Of a stretch of DNA of 64,000 nucleotides, positions 16,095 through 24,815 are shown one piece after another (positions within the stretch are counted from its first letter, which is position 1; every line of letters starts with the position of its first letter). The DNA is from CAZCPB01 sp044223975. Lineage in GTDB: Bacteria; Planctomycetota; Phycisphaerae; Phycisphaerales; UBA1924. The notes under the pieces are model-generated. The model saw only the letters and a list, made by a program, of their open reading frames with translations, ran no database searches and had not been told where the DNA came from. The DNA lies in assembly GCA_044223975.1 (NCBI GenBank), contig JBGALI010000008.1, positions 62,001-126,000 on the forward strand, read 5' to 3'. The translations under genes were made by a program, and so were the position numbers.

Positions 16095-17162
16095 TTACGC
16101 CCCGCCTCCCGCGCCCGGCGGAGCACCTTCCGTGGCTAGTTCCCGGACGACGCCCTCGATCCCTTCGACGACGCGCGCCATCCGTTCATAGTCCAGCGTG
16201 GGGGGCAGATCGGTCGCCTTGTGGTAGTTCGGATTACGGAATCGGGCCGTGTCCGTGACCATGAGCGAGGGGTAGCCCTGCTTCCAGAACGCCCAGTGGT
16301 CGCTCGACACGATCCGCGGCACCAGGCTCGGCATCGCCGTGCCCTCGCAGGGGAACGCGGCCGTGGCGCGGAACGCTCCCACCGATCGCTTCACCAGCGC
16401 TTCGGACTCGGTCATCCCCACGAACGCGATGAAATCGCCCGTCGAGGGGTACGCCAGGCCGACCAGCGGCGGGTAGTCCTGAGTCCCCTCGTCGTCGGTG
16501 TAGTAGTACCCGATCGTCTCGATGCTGAGCATGCCGACGACCGTGTCGCCGCGGCGATTGCATTCGCGGGCGTAGACCAGGCTGCCCATCGAGTCGGTGA
16601 AGAAGTAGGGGGGCTCTTCGTTGGCGAACAGAACAAACTTCACCGTGCGGTCGTGCGAGGATGCCGCCAGGCGTCGCGCGATCGCGAGCACCGCGGCCGT
16701 GCCGCTGGCGTTGTCGTCGGCGCCGGGTGACGCGATCCCCTTGAAGTTGTTGACGCTGTCGTAGTGGGCGCCGACCACCACGATCTCGGTGGCGAGCGCC
16801 GCGCCCGCCAGTGTCGCTTCGAGGTTCGACACCTCGTGCGATTGCCCGTCGGGCGTGGTGGCGGTGTACGTCTGCCAGCGCACCGAGTACCCGGACTTGG
16901 AAAGCTCGGCCGCAACGTAGTTCGCCGCGTGCTGCATGCTCGGGGGGTTGGCCAGGTTGCGCTCGCCGATCGTCCCGGCCAGGAACGTCACGTCGCGGCG
17001 GAGCATCTCGGCCAGCGTGCCCTGTGGTTCGGTGACGACAGGGAGCGGCCCGCGGTAGCTGTCGCCGGGCATGAGGACCGCGCAACTGGGCGCCAGGGCC
17101 AGACCGACCCCCAGACAGGCGACTCCCGCGATGCTCCATCGGACCAGACGGGTGGTGTTCAT
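16095..17162 (-). CDS. M28-family zinc aminopeptidase, secreted
   Basis: 355 residues. An N-terminal signal/anchor (about 8-30) contains a Cys that may be a lipobox (ALAPSC). Zinc ligands of the M28 family are visible in order: VVGAHYDS (His), GADDNASGTAA (bridging Asp), FANEEPP (catalytic and ligand Glu), SIETIGYYY, and the final PNYHKATD (His). The fold matches cytosolic/secreted aminopeptidases of the glutaminyl-cyclase-like group. A GGAGG ribosome site precedes ATG. The promoter region is shared with the divergent regulator gene at 17300 (137 bp apart). A second, larger M28 protein lies at 42614. Confidence 0.9.
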   Translation of the reverse strand: MNTTRLVRWSIAGVACLGVGLALAPSCAVLMPGDSYRGPLPVVTEPQGTLAEMLRRDVTFLAGTIGERNLANPPSMQHAANYVAAELSKSGYSVRWQTYTATTPDGQSHEVSNLEATLAGAALATEIVVVGAHYDSVNNFKGIASPGADDNASGTAAVLAIARRLAASSHDRTVKFVLFANEEPPYFFTDSMGSLVYARECNRRGDTVVGMLSIETIGYYYTDDEGTQDYPPLVGLAYPSTGDFIAFVGMTESEALVKRSVGAFRATAAFPCEGTAMPSLVPRIVSSDHWAFWKQGYPSLMVTDTARFRNPNYHKATDLPPTLDYERMARVVEGIEGVVRELATEGAPPGAGGGA

Positions 17163-17264
17163 GGCGGCCTCCGTATTTAGTCAACGCTAACATAGCACCG
17201 CCGCCGGTCTACAGCAAGCCAAAGCGTGGCAGGAAATGAATGCCGGAAGGGAGCGACGCCTGCC

Positions 17265-17293
17265 TTGACAATGTTGAATAAACGCACAATACT
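17265..17293 (+). promoter_or_regulatory. sigma-70-type promoter of the ArsR-like regulator, predicted leaderless
   Basis: A perfect -35 TTGACA (17265-17270), a 17-nt spacer and AATACT (17288-17293, four of six consensus bases). The predicted start of transcription falls on the GTG at 17300, giving a leaderless message. Confidence 0.5.
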
Positions 17294-17299
17294 TCAATT

Positions 17300-17965
17300 G
17301 TGATCAAGACCCCGACCACTCCCGATCCGACACAGAGCGACGAGGCCTTCATCATCCGCTCTCGCCCCCAGGTCCGCGCCCTGACTTCTCCGGCCCGTCA
17401 GGAGATCGTCGACGCGCTTGTTTCCGGCGGTCCGTGCTCGATCGCCGAACTGGCCACCCACACCGGGCGCGCTCCCGACTCCCTGTACTTCCACGTTCGC
17501 CGGCTCATCAAGGTCGGCCTGATCGTGGAACGCGAAGCACGGACCACGGGGAAGCGCCCCGCGGCGGTGTACGACGTGCCTGGTCGGCCGCTGTACCTCT
17601 CCTACGCCACCATGATGGGCTGGCCCGAGCTGACGGGGGTGGTGGGTTCCGCGCTGCGGCTGGCCGGGCGCGACTTCGGCCGCGCGATGAAGCTCGGTGT
17701 TGCGGTGGTGGAGGGGCCGCGCCGAAACATCTGGGGCGGACGCGCCAAGGGCTGGGTTGGAAACGAGCAAATCGAAGAGATGAATCGCCTCATCGCGCGA
17801 CTCTTTGAGATCGTTCATTCAGGTCGTCCCGGAGAGGGGCGCACCGCCCAGAGTTTCACGATGGTCCTGGCCCCGGTGCGGGCCAGCCGCCGCGCTCCTC
17901 GCCCCCGCAGCGCATCAGAAGGCGTTCCCCGCACTCGAGTCATCGAAAGGAACGGTGAATCATGA
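17300..17965 (+). CDS. winged-helix (ArsR/helix-turn-helix) transcriptional regulator
   Basis: 221 residues from GTG 17300. A winged helix-turn-helix spans about residues 20-90: VRALTSPARQEIVDALVSGG, then CSIAELATHTGRAPDSLYFH as the recognition region, and VRRLIKVGLIVE with a wing (RTTGKRPAAVYD). The rest may be an effector or dimer domain; no metal-binding cysteines are seen. The gene stop overlaps the start of the retropepsin-like gene (ATGA at 17962-17965), so the two are co-translated and the regulator probably controls that pair. The promoter with consensus -35 lies immediately upstream. GTG is the only sensible start, since the next in-frame Met is far inside the domain. Confidence 0.8.
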   Translation: MIKTPTTPDPTQSDEAFIIRSRPQVRALTSPARQEIVDALVSGGPCSIAELATHTGRAPDSLYFHVRRLIKVGLIVEREARTTGKRPAAVYDVPGRPLYLSYATMMGWPELTGVVGSALRLAGRDFGRAMKLGVAVVEGPRRNIWGGRAKGWVGNEQIEEMNRLIARLFEIVHSGRPGEGRTAQSFTMVLAPVRASRRAPRPRSASEGVPRTRVIERNGES

Positions 17966-19536
17966 GATCGCACGCCCGTATCTGCCGTCTTCCCGCCGCG
18001 TTCGCCATCGTCGCCGGCGTCTTCACCGCCGCGGCTCAAACTCCCGCGTCCGACACGGCCGAATCGGTCGTGGCGCACGTCCGTCAGGCCCTGGGCGTGG
18101 ACACGCTCAAGGCGCACCCGGCCGGCGTGCGTCTCACGGGCGACTGCCGTTTTCTCGGCCTGGACTGCGGGTTCGAACTGATCACCAACGCCCAGTCGCA
18201 CTTCATGGAGCGGATCGACGGTCCGATCGGCGTCACGTACGGGTTCGACGGCACGCGCGTATGGACCGACGATCTGGGCGGCGAGCGTCGCGTGATCGAG
18301 TGCGGCGATCGCGAAACAGCGGTCCTGGGAGCCGGGATCATCACCGGGCGTTGGTTTGCCGAAGGTGCTCCGATGACTTTCGCCATCGGCAACGCCTCAC
18401 CGGAAGGGGCCGTCACGCTTGAGTTTCACATGAAGGACGGTGTCGCCAAGGGCACCGTCGAGGTCGACCGTGCCACGTGGCTGCCGCGAAGCTGGACGTT
18501 CGGCGACGGCGTGGCCACGCAGCGCGTCGAACTCTCGGGCACCGTCGCGGCCGGCGCCGTCAAGTTCCCCGCGAAGATCGAGCAGTCGTCCAGCGGCGGT
18601 CTCAGCATCATCGTGACGGTGAAGAACGCGGCCGATGCGCCGGCGTTCGTCCGCTCGCCCTACGAGCCTGTCCTCACACCTCCGACGGATGTGAAGTTCG
18701 ATGCCGCGATCTCGCCGAAGCTCGAGGTCAAGCGGGCGCCCACGGGTCATCTCCTCGTCCATCCCCTCATCGACGGCAAAGACGTGGGATGGTTCATCTT
18801 CGACACCGGTGCGGGGTCCAACTGCCTGGATAGCCGCGCCGCCGAGGTGCTGGGCGTCGAGAAGATCGGCTCGATCCCCGCGGCGGGCGTCGGCGGGTCG
18901 GTGACGGCCACGCTGTGCAAGCCCGACACGCTCACGCTCGGACCGGTCACCCTCGAGAAGTCGATGATGACCATCCTGGACTTTGCGTTCCTTGATCAGT
19001 ACATGGGCACCAAGGTCGGCGGCATCGTGGGGTACGGCCTGCTGCAGCGCGTCGTTGCCGAGTTCGACCCGTTCAAGGCTGAGATATCCCTCTTTGACCC
19101 GGCGAAGTTCGATGGCACCGCGCTGCACTGGCAGAAGCTCACGCTCTACGGCCGCCATCCGTGCGTCGAAGCCGCGTTCGAGGGCCACACCGGCCTCTTC
19201 AAGCTCGACACCGGGGCCCAGGGCACGGTCACGCTGCATTACCCCGCGGTCGAGAGTCTCAAGCTTCTCGAAGGGCGCGAGACCATCGCGGCTCAGCAGG
19301 GAGGAGTGGGGGGAAGGGTCGCGGCCAAGTCCGGCAAGCTCGCTTGGTTCGAGCTCGGCGGCGTGCGCACCGACAACCTGCCGGCGGTCTTCGCCGCCGA
19401 GAACAAGGGCGCCTTCGCCGACCAGTACACCCTCGGCAACATCGGCGGCGACCTGCTCAAGCCCTTCCGGCTCGTGACCGACTACCAGCACGACCGCATC
19501 GCGTTCGTGAAGCGCGAGGCCGAGCCGTCGAAGTGA
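17962..19536 (+). CDS. secreted retropepsin-like aspartyl protease family protein with two DTG sites
   Basis: 524 residues, signal peptide at 1-25 (TAAAQ). The N-terminal half (30-245) is an unassigned beta-rich domain of the outer-membrane-lipoprotein-sorting type. The second half carries two retropepsin-like units: FIFDTGAGSNCLD (Asp281) and LFKLDTGAQGTVT (Asp416), each followed by hydrophobic loop strands such as GGIVGYGLLQR and LGNIGGDLL that match the flap or hydrophobic-Gly motif. Single-chain proteins with two DTG lobes would form an intramolecular dimer, like pepsin. It is coupled by 4 nt to the upstream regulator gene. A strong terminator follows. Protease activity is inferred from motifs only. 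Confidence 0.82.
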   Translation: MRSHARICRLPAAFAIVAGVFTAAAQTPASDTAESVVAHVRQALGVDTLKAHPAGVRLTGDCRFLGLDCGFELITNAQSHFMERIDGPIGVTYGFDGTRVWTDDLGGERRVIECGDRETAVLGAGIITGRWFAEGAPMTFAIGNASPEGAVTLEFHMKDGVAKGTVEVDRATWLPRSWTFGDGVATQRVELSGTVAAGAVKFPAKIEQSSSGGLSIIVTVKNAADAPAFVRSPYEPVLTPPTDVKFDAAISPKLEVKRAPTGHLLVHPLIDGKDVGWFIFDTGAGSNCLDSRAAEVLGVEKIGSIPAAGVGGSVTATLCKPDTLTLGPVTLEKSMMTILDFAFLDQYMGTKVGGIVGYGLLQRVVAEFDPFKAEISLFDPAKFDGTALHWQKLTLYGRHPCVEAAFEGHTGLFKLDTGAQGTVTLHYPAVESLKLLEGRETIAAQQGGVGGRVAAKSGKLAWFELGGVRTDNLPAVFAAENKGAFADQYTLGNIGGDLLKPFRLVTDYQHDRIAFVKREAEPSK

Positions 19537-19565
19537 TCCCCAACCAAGAGCACGCGGTGTCATCG

Positions 19566-19591
19566 AAGCCCCGGCGCACGCCGGGGCTTTT
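19566..19591 (+). terminator. intrinsic terminator after the retropepsin-like gene
   Basis: A 10-bp perfect GC-rich stem (AAGCCCCGGC / GCCGGGGCTT), GCAC loop, and a TTTT tail, 30 nt after the stop at 19536. Confidence 0.85.
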
Positions 19592-19616
19592 CGTTGAAGG
19601 TCGCGACCCTGAAATC

Positions 19617-20492
19617 TCAACGGCCCAGCGTGGTTCGAAAGAAGCCGCTCACCGCGGCGCGACCGGCCGGCTCATCAACCACCACGTCGTTGTGCCCCGC
19701 GCCGGCGATGATCGCAAACTCGGCGTGAACTCCGGCCCCCGCCGCGGCATCGACGACGGCACGCCCGTGCGCCGGGGGCACGATGGTGTCGTCGCCGCCG
19801 TGAACCACCAGCAGGGGCCGCGAGCCGAGGCCGCGCACGCTCTGTGCCGGGTCGAGCCCCGGGGTGATGAGCAGCGGCCCGATGACGGGCATGTGCGTCC
19901 CCGCGATGCGGGGCCAGGTTTCGAACGGCGCGACCAGGCACAGGCACTTCGCGTCGGGCGCTTCGGCCGCGAGCGCCGCGGCAAACGTGCCGCCGATGCT
20001 CACGCCGTAGATTCCCAGGCGCTGCCCGTCAACCTCGGGCTGGGCCTTGAGCGCGTCCCAAGCCGCGCGGGTATCCTCGAGCAGCGCCTCGCGCCTCAGC
20101 CGCCCCGGCGCGACGTCCGAGCGCCCGTACGAGCGGTAGTCGAACACCAGCACCGCGATCCCCGCGTCGGGAAGAGAATCTGAGAATGCGGCGTGGGACG
20201 AGATGTCGCCCGCGTTTCCGTGGACGTGGAGCACCGCGGGGACGGGCGCCTCCACCGACGCTCCCCGCGGCAGCATCAGCCACCCGTGCAGCTTCACGCC
20301 GTCCGACGCCGTAAAGGTCACGTCGCGGACGCCGGGCGGCGTATCGAACGGCTCGCGCGACGGGAAGTAGAACAGCCCCTCGGGCCAGCGGCTGATCCTC
20401 AACGCCAGCACCAGCAGCGCCAGGACGAAGACGATCCGTGCGAGTGAAAGGAGCATTCGTCGTCGTCCGGGCGTGGTGGGAGTCTCGGTCAT
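19617..20492 (-). CDS. alpha/beta hydrolase, membrane-anchored (esterase/lipase-like)
   Basis: 291 residues. An N-terminal helix (about 14-34) anchors it. The hydrolase fold follows, with HVHGNAGDIS (oxyanion region), nucleophile elbow GVSIGG (Ser near 167), acid in HGGDDTIVPP, and His in GAGHND. It resembles the YqiA/BEM46-like group of DUF-type hydrolases, many of which have the same HGNxG oxyanion strand. The substrate is unknown. It ends 26 bp from the terminator of the convergent retropepsin gene. The intergenic space upstream to 20524 is only 31 bp after the lipoprotein stop, so the two minus-strand genes may be one unit. Confidence 0.85.
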   Translation of the reverse strand: MTETPTTPGRRRMLLSLARIVFVLALLVLALRISRWPEGLFYFPSREPFDTPPGVRDVTFTASDGVKLHGWLMLPRGASVEAPVPAVLHVHGNAGDISSHAAFSDSLPDAGIAVLVFDYRSYGRSDVAPGRLRREALLEDTRAAWDALKAQPEVDGQRLGIYGVSIGGTFAAALAAEAPDAKCLCLVAPFETWPRIAGTHMPVIGPLLITPGLDPAQSVRGLGSRPLLVVHGGDDTIVPPAHGRAVVDAAAGAGVHAEFAIIAGAGHNDVVVDEPAGRAAVSGFFRTTLGR

Positions 20493-20523
20493 GGTGTTCG
20501 GGCGCGGGGACTGAAGCGTGGCC

Positions 20524-21327
20524 TCAGTCTACCAGCGCCGGCTCCTGCGCCGCGTCGGTCGGCATGGGCATGGCCCGGTTCTGCGAGCGCCCAGGCGGAC
20601 CGATGACCCGCCCGATGATGACCGGTCGCTCGGTGACGGGGTGCCACGCGCTCGTCGTCGAGGTGCTGAGCGAGTGCGCGACCACACGACCGGATTCGTC
20701 AGCCGCCAGCCGCACGATGCCGACGCCGAGCCCGTTCCGGACGCGCCGGCTTCCTTCGTACCGGGTGTCCCCCGGCCCGTGCCCGGTGCTCGAGGCGTCG
20801 ATGAGTTTGACCCGCCACACCCACAGCGGCTGGCCCTGAAGGTTCGCCGAGAGCAACCCCGTGGGCATCAGGCCGGCCTCGGTCTCGGGGTAATCGTCGA
20901 TGATCGCCACGTGCCCCGAGTTGCCCGCGCCCGATTCGTACCGGATGGCGATGACGTCGCCCGGCCGCGCCGAGCCGGGGGATTCGATGCGCTCGAATCC
21001 CCGTTGCTTGTCGATCGCGCGGAAGTAGCTCCTCGCCAGCGGTCGGGACGATCCCAGCCACTCCGCGAGATCGGCATCGCTGAGCGACCACGTTCGCTTG
21101 AATACCTCGTTCATCAGCCCGCTGCAGTCGGCGCGGCACTCCGCCGGCTCTTTGTCCGTGGCCCAGCGGACCACAGTCGGACTGTGCTGGTACCGGGTGT
21201 CGGAAGGCGCCACCTCGCGAACCAGTTCGCGGGTGAGCGTCAGGTGACGCGGCTGGTCCGGCGCCGAGGCGCAGCCGAGGGTGACGCCCCACACCAAGGC
21301 CAGCATTCGAAGCACCCAGCGGCTCAT
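20524..21327 (-). CDS. NlpC/P60-like cysteine peptidase lipoprotein
   Basis: 267 residues. Lipoprotein signal with LGC (Cys19). The core has ADCSGLMNEVF (candidate catalytic Cys68) and NSGHVAIID (candidate His139), the spacing and order of an NlpC/P60 or CHAP domain that cleaves peptidoglycan peptides. ARPGDVIAIRY before the His is the typical GDLV strand. The third polar residue is not obvious. The C-terminal 110 residues are variable and proline-rich. It sits 57 bp after the recQ stop (21385) on the same strand. Its catalytic role is inferred, and an inactive binder is possible. Confidence 0.65.
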   Translation of the reverse strand: MSRWVLRMLALVWGVTLGCASAPDQPRHLTLTRELVREVAPSDTRYQHSPTVVRWATDKEPAECRADCSGLMNEVFKRTWSLSDADLAEWLGSSRPLARSYFRAIDKQRGFERIESPGSARPGDVIAIRYESGAGNSGHVAIIDDYPETEAGLMPTGLLSANLQGQPLWVWRVKLIDASSTGHGPGDTRYEGSRRVRNGLGVGIVRLAADESGRVVAHSLSTSTTSAWHPVTERPVIIGRVIGPPGRSQNRAMPMPTDAAQEPALVD

Positions 21328-21384
21328 AAGTGTGGCCCTTGGACGGATCGTTCCGGAGCGGTGTTCACTCCATCACGCGACGAA

Positions 21385-23748
21385 CTAGCCTTCGGAGGGC
21401 GAAGGAGGAGGAGCGCCGGTGGTGCCGGCCACCCCGCCCGATTTGACCCACGCCCGCGCTCGCTCGTGGGCGATGACGACCTTGATCGGTTCGTAGGCGA
21501 CGCTTCCCCCCAAGTGCTCAAACAGCGGGCGGAGCCGCTCGGATCCGCACGCGGCGAGCGCATCGACCACCCGCTCGCGCACATCGTCGGGCACCCATCG
21601 CGAGATCGACTCCGGGCGCTCACGCTCGATGAAGCCGCACAGGTACTCGACCACGGTCTTGGGAGATCGTCCCAGGTCTCGGGCGACCTCGTCGATCGAG
21701 GCGCCGTTGCGGAAGAGCGGTGCCGCGGCGTGGGCGCCGGCGGTGGGGGACGGGACGGGCTCCGGGTCCTTCGCGATTCGCGGCCGCGACCCCTCGCGGG
21801 CGTCGAGCCCCAGGTCGCGGGCGCCGCACTGCCGCTTGACCTCGTCGAGAAGCTCGTTGCCGAAATCGTCGAGCTTCTTGAACCCGATTCCCTTGATGTT
21901 GCCCAGCGCGGCGCGACTCCCGGGCCTCACGCGGCATATTTCCTCCAGGGTTGAGTCCCCGAGGATCACGTACGGGGGCACGGCGCGGCGCTCGGCCAGT
22001 TCGCGACGCCAGAACCGCAGCGCCTCGAACAGCTCCTGCTCAGGTCCACTGAGCGGATCTTCGACCTGTGAGCGCTTCCCGCCGCCCGCCGCCGCCATGG
22101 CCTCGCGCTGGCGCTTCGAGGCCCCGCCCGTGACCTCGACCTCCATCAGTGAGGCGGTGATCGTGCTCTTGAGGACCGCCGCGGCAGACTCCCCCAGCCC
22201 GATTGTCGGGTACTGACCGCCCGCGCGCGTCAGGTGGCCCGCGTCCACGAGCTGATCGATGAAGCCCACGACCTGCTCGCGGCGCAGGTGGTTGAGCAGC
22301 CCGAAGGTGCTCAGCTCATCGTGACGCCGCTCGCGGACCTTGGGCGTGGCCTTGCCGATCAGGACATCGGCCAGGTGGCCCGCCCCGTACCCGAAGCGCG
22401 AATCAAACCCGCTGCAGCGCACGACGCACGAGATGATCTTGCGCGCCGTGTCGTGGGAATCGTGAACGCCCTTGAGCTCTTTCAGGCACACGTCACACGC
22501 GCCGCAGTCGGCGCTCGCGTACTCCTGGCCGAAGTGCTCGCTGAGCTGGCGGTGCCGGCAGCGTGTGCTGGTCGCGTACCGGCGCACCAGCTCCAGGTGC
22601 TCGAGCTGCCGCCGCACGTGCTCGGGGTCTCGGTCCTGCCCGTCCTCGGTCGGCATCTCGATCAGGCGCGACCAGCGCATCTGGTCCGCCGAGGAGTACA
22701 GCAGCAGGCACTCGGCGGCCAGCCCGTCTCGTCCCGCCCGGCCCGTCTCCTGCTGGTACGCCTCGATCGAACGCGGCATCGATTCGTGCACCACGCACCG
22801 CACGTTCGAGCGGTCGATGCCCATCCCGAACGCCACCGTCGCCACGATCACGTTCACCCGCTCGCGCGCGAAGTCGTCCTGCACGTCGTGCCGTTTCTTG
22901 GGCGTCATGCCGGCGTGGTACGCACGCGCGTCGATGTGCATCGCGCAAAGCGCCTTGGCGATAGCCTCGGTGTCCTTGCGGCTGATGCAGTAGACAATGG
23001 TTGCTTCGTTGTTGTGGCGCTGCACCGCGGCCGCGATCTGCCCCGTCGCGTCCACCTTGGGCACCACGCGGTACGTGAGGTTGGGCCGGTCGAACACGCC
23101 GACCATGACCTCCGCGTTCCGCAGGCCCAGCTGACGCACGATGTCCTCGCGGACCGTCGGCGTCGCCGTCGCAGTGAACGCCTGCATGGTGGCGTGCGGG
23201 AATACCTCGCGAAGCTCCGCCAGCCTCCGGTACTCAGGGCGGAAGTCGTGGCCCCACTGGCTGATGCAGTGCGCCTCGTCGATAGCGATGCGGGCCACGC
23301 CCTTGCCGCCGGCGGCCCTATGCAGCAGGGCCAGCGTGCCCGGCGTGAGCAGTCGCTCGGGCGAGGTGTACAGCAGGCGAATCCGTCCTGATTTCACGTC
23401 GTCCACGACCCGGCGCGCCTCTTCGTCCTCCAGGCCGCTGTGGAGCGCCCCCGCCGGGTACCCCATCAGCGCCAAGCCGTCGACCTGATCCTTCATGAGC
23501 GCGATCAGCGGCGACACCACCACCGTGATCCCGCCCGACGTATTCAGGAGCGGCGGGAGCTGGTAGCACAAGCTCTTGCCCCCGCCGGTGGGCATGACCA
23601 GGAGCAGGTCACGCCCGGACAGGGTTGAGCGGACGGCCGCTTCCTGGAGGGGGCGTAGCGTGTCAAATCCCCAGTACTTGCGCAGGATCTCGGCGGCTTT
23701 GGCACTCATCGAAGCAGCCGCGGGAGTGGGGGAACTCGGGGTCGGCAT
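21385..23748 (-). CDS. recQ: ATP-dependent DNA helicase RecQ
   Basis: 787 residues from ATG 23748. The superfamily-2 helicase motifs are complete: motif I MPTGGGKSLCYQ (about 52-63), motif II IAIDEAHCISQWGHDFRPEY (155-174), ATPTVREDI, and motif VI QETGRAGRDG. The zinc-binding RQC part has Cys at CRHRQL and CGACDVC. An HRDC domain follows (about 590-670) and a C-terminal helix-turn-helix segment with LGRSPKTVVEYLCGFI, as in many long RecQ proteins. It acts in recombination and fork repair. A frame reaches to 23859, but TATTCT 10 nt before 23748 and the domain start support the shorter form; ATG 23709 is an alternative. Confidence 0.93.
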   Translation of the reverse strand: MPTPSSPTPAAASMSAKAAEILRKYWGFDTLRPLQEAAVRSTLSGRDLLLVMPTGGGKSLCYQLPPLLNTSGGITVVVSPLIALMKDQVDGLALMGYPAGALHSGLEDEEARRVVDDVKSGRIRLLYTSPERLLTPGTLALLHRAAGGKGVARIAIDEAHCISQWGHDFRPEYRRLAELREVFPHATMQAFTATATPTVREDIVRQLGLRNAEVMVGVFDRPNLTYRVVPKVDATGQIAAAVQRHNNEATIVYCISRKDTEAIAKALCAMHIDARAYHAGMTPKKRHDVQDDFARERVNVIVATVAFGMGIDRSNVRCVVHESMPRSIEAYQQETGRAGRDGLAAECLLLYSSADQMRWSRLIEMPTEDGQDRDPEHVRRQLEHLELVRRYATSTRCRHRQLSEHFGQEYASADCGACDVCLKELKGVHDSHDTARKIISCVVRCSGFDSRFGYGAGHLADVLIGKATPKVRERRHDELSTFGLLNHLRREQVVGFIDQLVDAGHLTRAGGQYPTIGLGESAAAVLKSTITASLMEVEVTGGASKRQREAMAAAGGGKRSQVEDPLSGPEQELFEALRFWRRELAERRAVPPYVILGDSTLEEICRVRPGSRAALGNIKGIGFKKLDDFGNELLDEVKRQCGARDLGLDAREGSRPRIAKDPEPVPSPTAGAHAAAPLFRNGASIDEVARDLGRSPKTVVEYLCGFIERERPESISRWVPDDVRERVVDALAACGSERLRPLFEHLGGSVAYEPIKVVIAHERARAWVKSGGVAGTTGAPPPSPSEG

Positions 23749-23758
23749 GGGGTCTGCA

Positions 23759-23764
23759 AGAATA
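23759..23764 (-). promoter_or_regulatory. candidate -10 box of recQ
   Basis: TATTCT on the minus strand, 10 nt before ATG 23748. The 5' leader would be at most a few nucleotides. Confidence 0.35.
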
Positions 23765-23900
23765 GCGGCTTGCAGCACGGGATTGCCCAAATAGCCCGCG
23801 ATCCGGTGCCAGGGCGCGGAACTCCGGCCCGCCGAGCGCAAGCCGCGACGGAAACCCATCCGCAGAGAATCCCAGTGAAGGAAGCGGTACGAGGACCGGC

Positions 23901-24710
23901 ATGCTCCAGCTCGAGCAAGGGCGTTATCTCACGCCCACGGCAGCTCGCCGCGACGTGGCCGGTGCGCGGATCATCGAGACGACCTATCTCCCGGGCCAGC
24001 GCCTGCCGCGCCACGCGCACGACTTCGTGTACATGGTCGTGATGATCGGCGGTGCGCTCCGCGAGACCTCCATGGGTCGCGACCACGATCTCCGCCGCGG
24101 CTGGGTGGTCTTCAACAGCGCGGGCGAGGGCCACCACAACCTTGTGCTGGCCGAACGCACCCGGTGCCTCAACGTGGAGCTGCGCCCGCAGTTCCTCTCC
24201 CGTCTCGGGAGCGCCGGGTGGCGGGCGCGCGAACCGGTCGTGTACACGCACGTCGGGAGCGCGATCGACGCGGTGGGCCGCCTGCACACGGCGATGCTCG
24301 ACCCGGGCGCCGACGCCGAGGTCGAGGAAGCGCTGGTGGACCTCGTCGCCGCCGCGTGGGGGGCGCGGGAATCCTGCGCCCGCGGCCACTTCGAGTGGCT
24401 GGCGCGCGTGCTCGAGTACCTGCACGATCGCCCCGACGCGGACGTATGCCTCGATACGGCCGCCGCGATCGCGGGTGTGCACCGCACGCACCTCTGCCGT
24501 TCGTTCCGGTCGGCCCTAGGGTGCACGCTGGGCGAGTACCAGCGGCGGCTCCGCGCCGATGCCGCGCACCGGCGTGTGATCGATGGAACCGCCCCGTTGG
24601 CATCGATCGCCCGGGCGTGCGGGTTCGCCGATCAGAGCCATCTGACGCGCGACTTCCGGCGCCGGTTCGGGCGTGCCCCGGCGCACCTGCGGCGGGCCGC
24701 CCTGCGCTAA
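23901..24710 (+). CDS. AraC-family transcriptional regulator
   Basis: 269 residues. The N-terminal cupin-like sensor has TYLPGQRLPRHAHDFVYMVV, with its His residues in a typical AraC sugar/ligand pocket. The C-terminal DNA-binding domain has two helix-turn-helices: LDTAAAIAGVHRTHLCRSFR and ASIARACGFADQSHLTRDFR, ending in the family RRRFGRAPAHLRR. The target is unknown. It is followed on the same strand, 105 bp on, by the TPR-S41 gene, which may be its target. It is divergent from recQ. Confidence 0.9.
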   Translation: MLQLEQGRYLTPTAARRDVAGARIIETTYLPGQRLPRHAHDFVYMVVMIGGALRETSMGRDHDLRRGWVVFNSAGEGHHNLVLAERTRCLNVELRPQFLSRLGSAGWRAREPVVYTHVGSAIDAVGRLHTAMLDPGADAEVEEALVDLVAAAWGARESCARGHFEWLARVLEYLHDRPDADVCLDTAAAIAGVHRTHLCRSFRSALGCTLGEYQRRLRADAAHRRVIDGTAPLASIARACGFADQSHLTRDFRRRFGRAPAHLRRAALR

Positions 24711-24815
24711 CGGCGTTCAAGACGCCAACCGCATCAGCGCGGACACTGGAGACCGAAGAGCGACACGACCGCGCCGAGACCGCGGGGCGTGGCGCTTCAC
24801 CACGGGAGATTCGCG

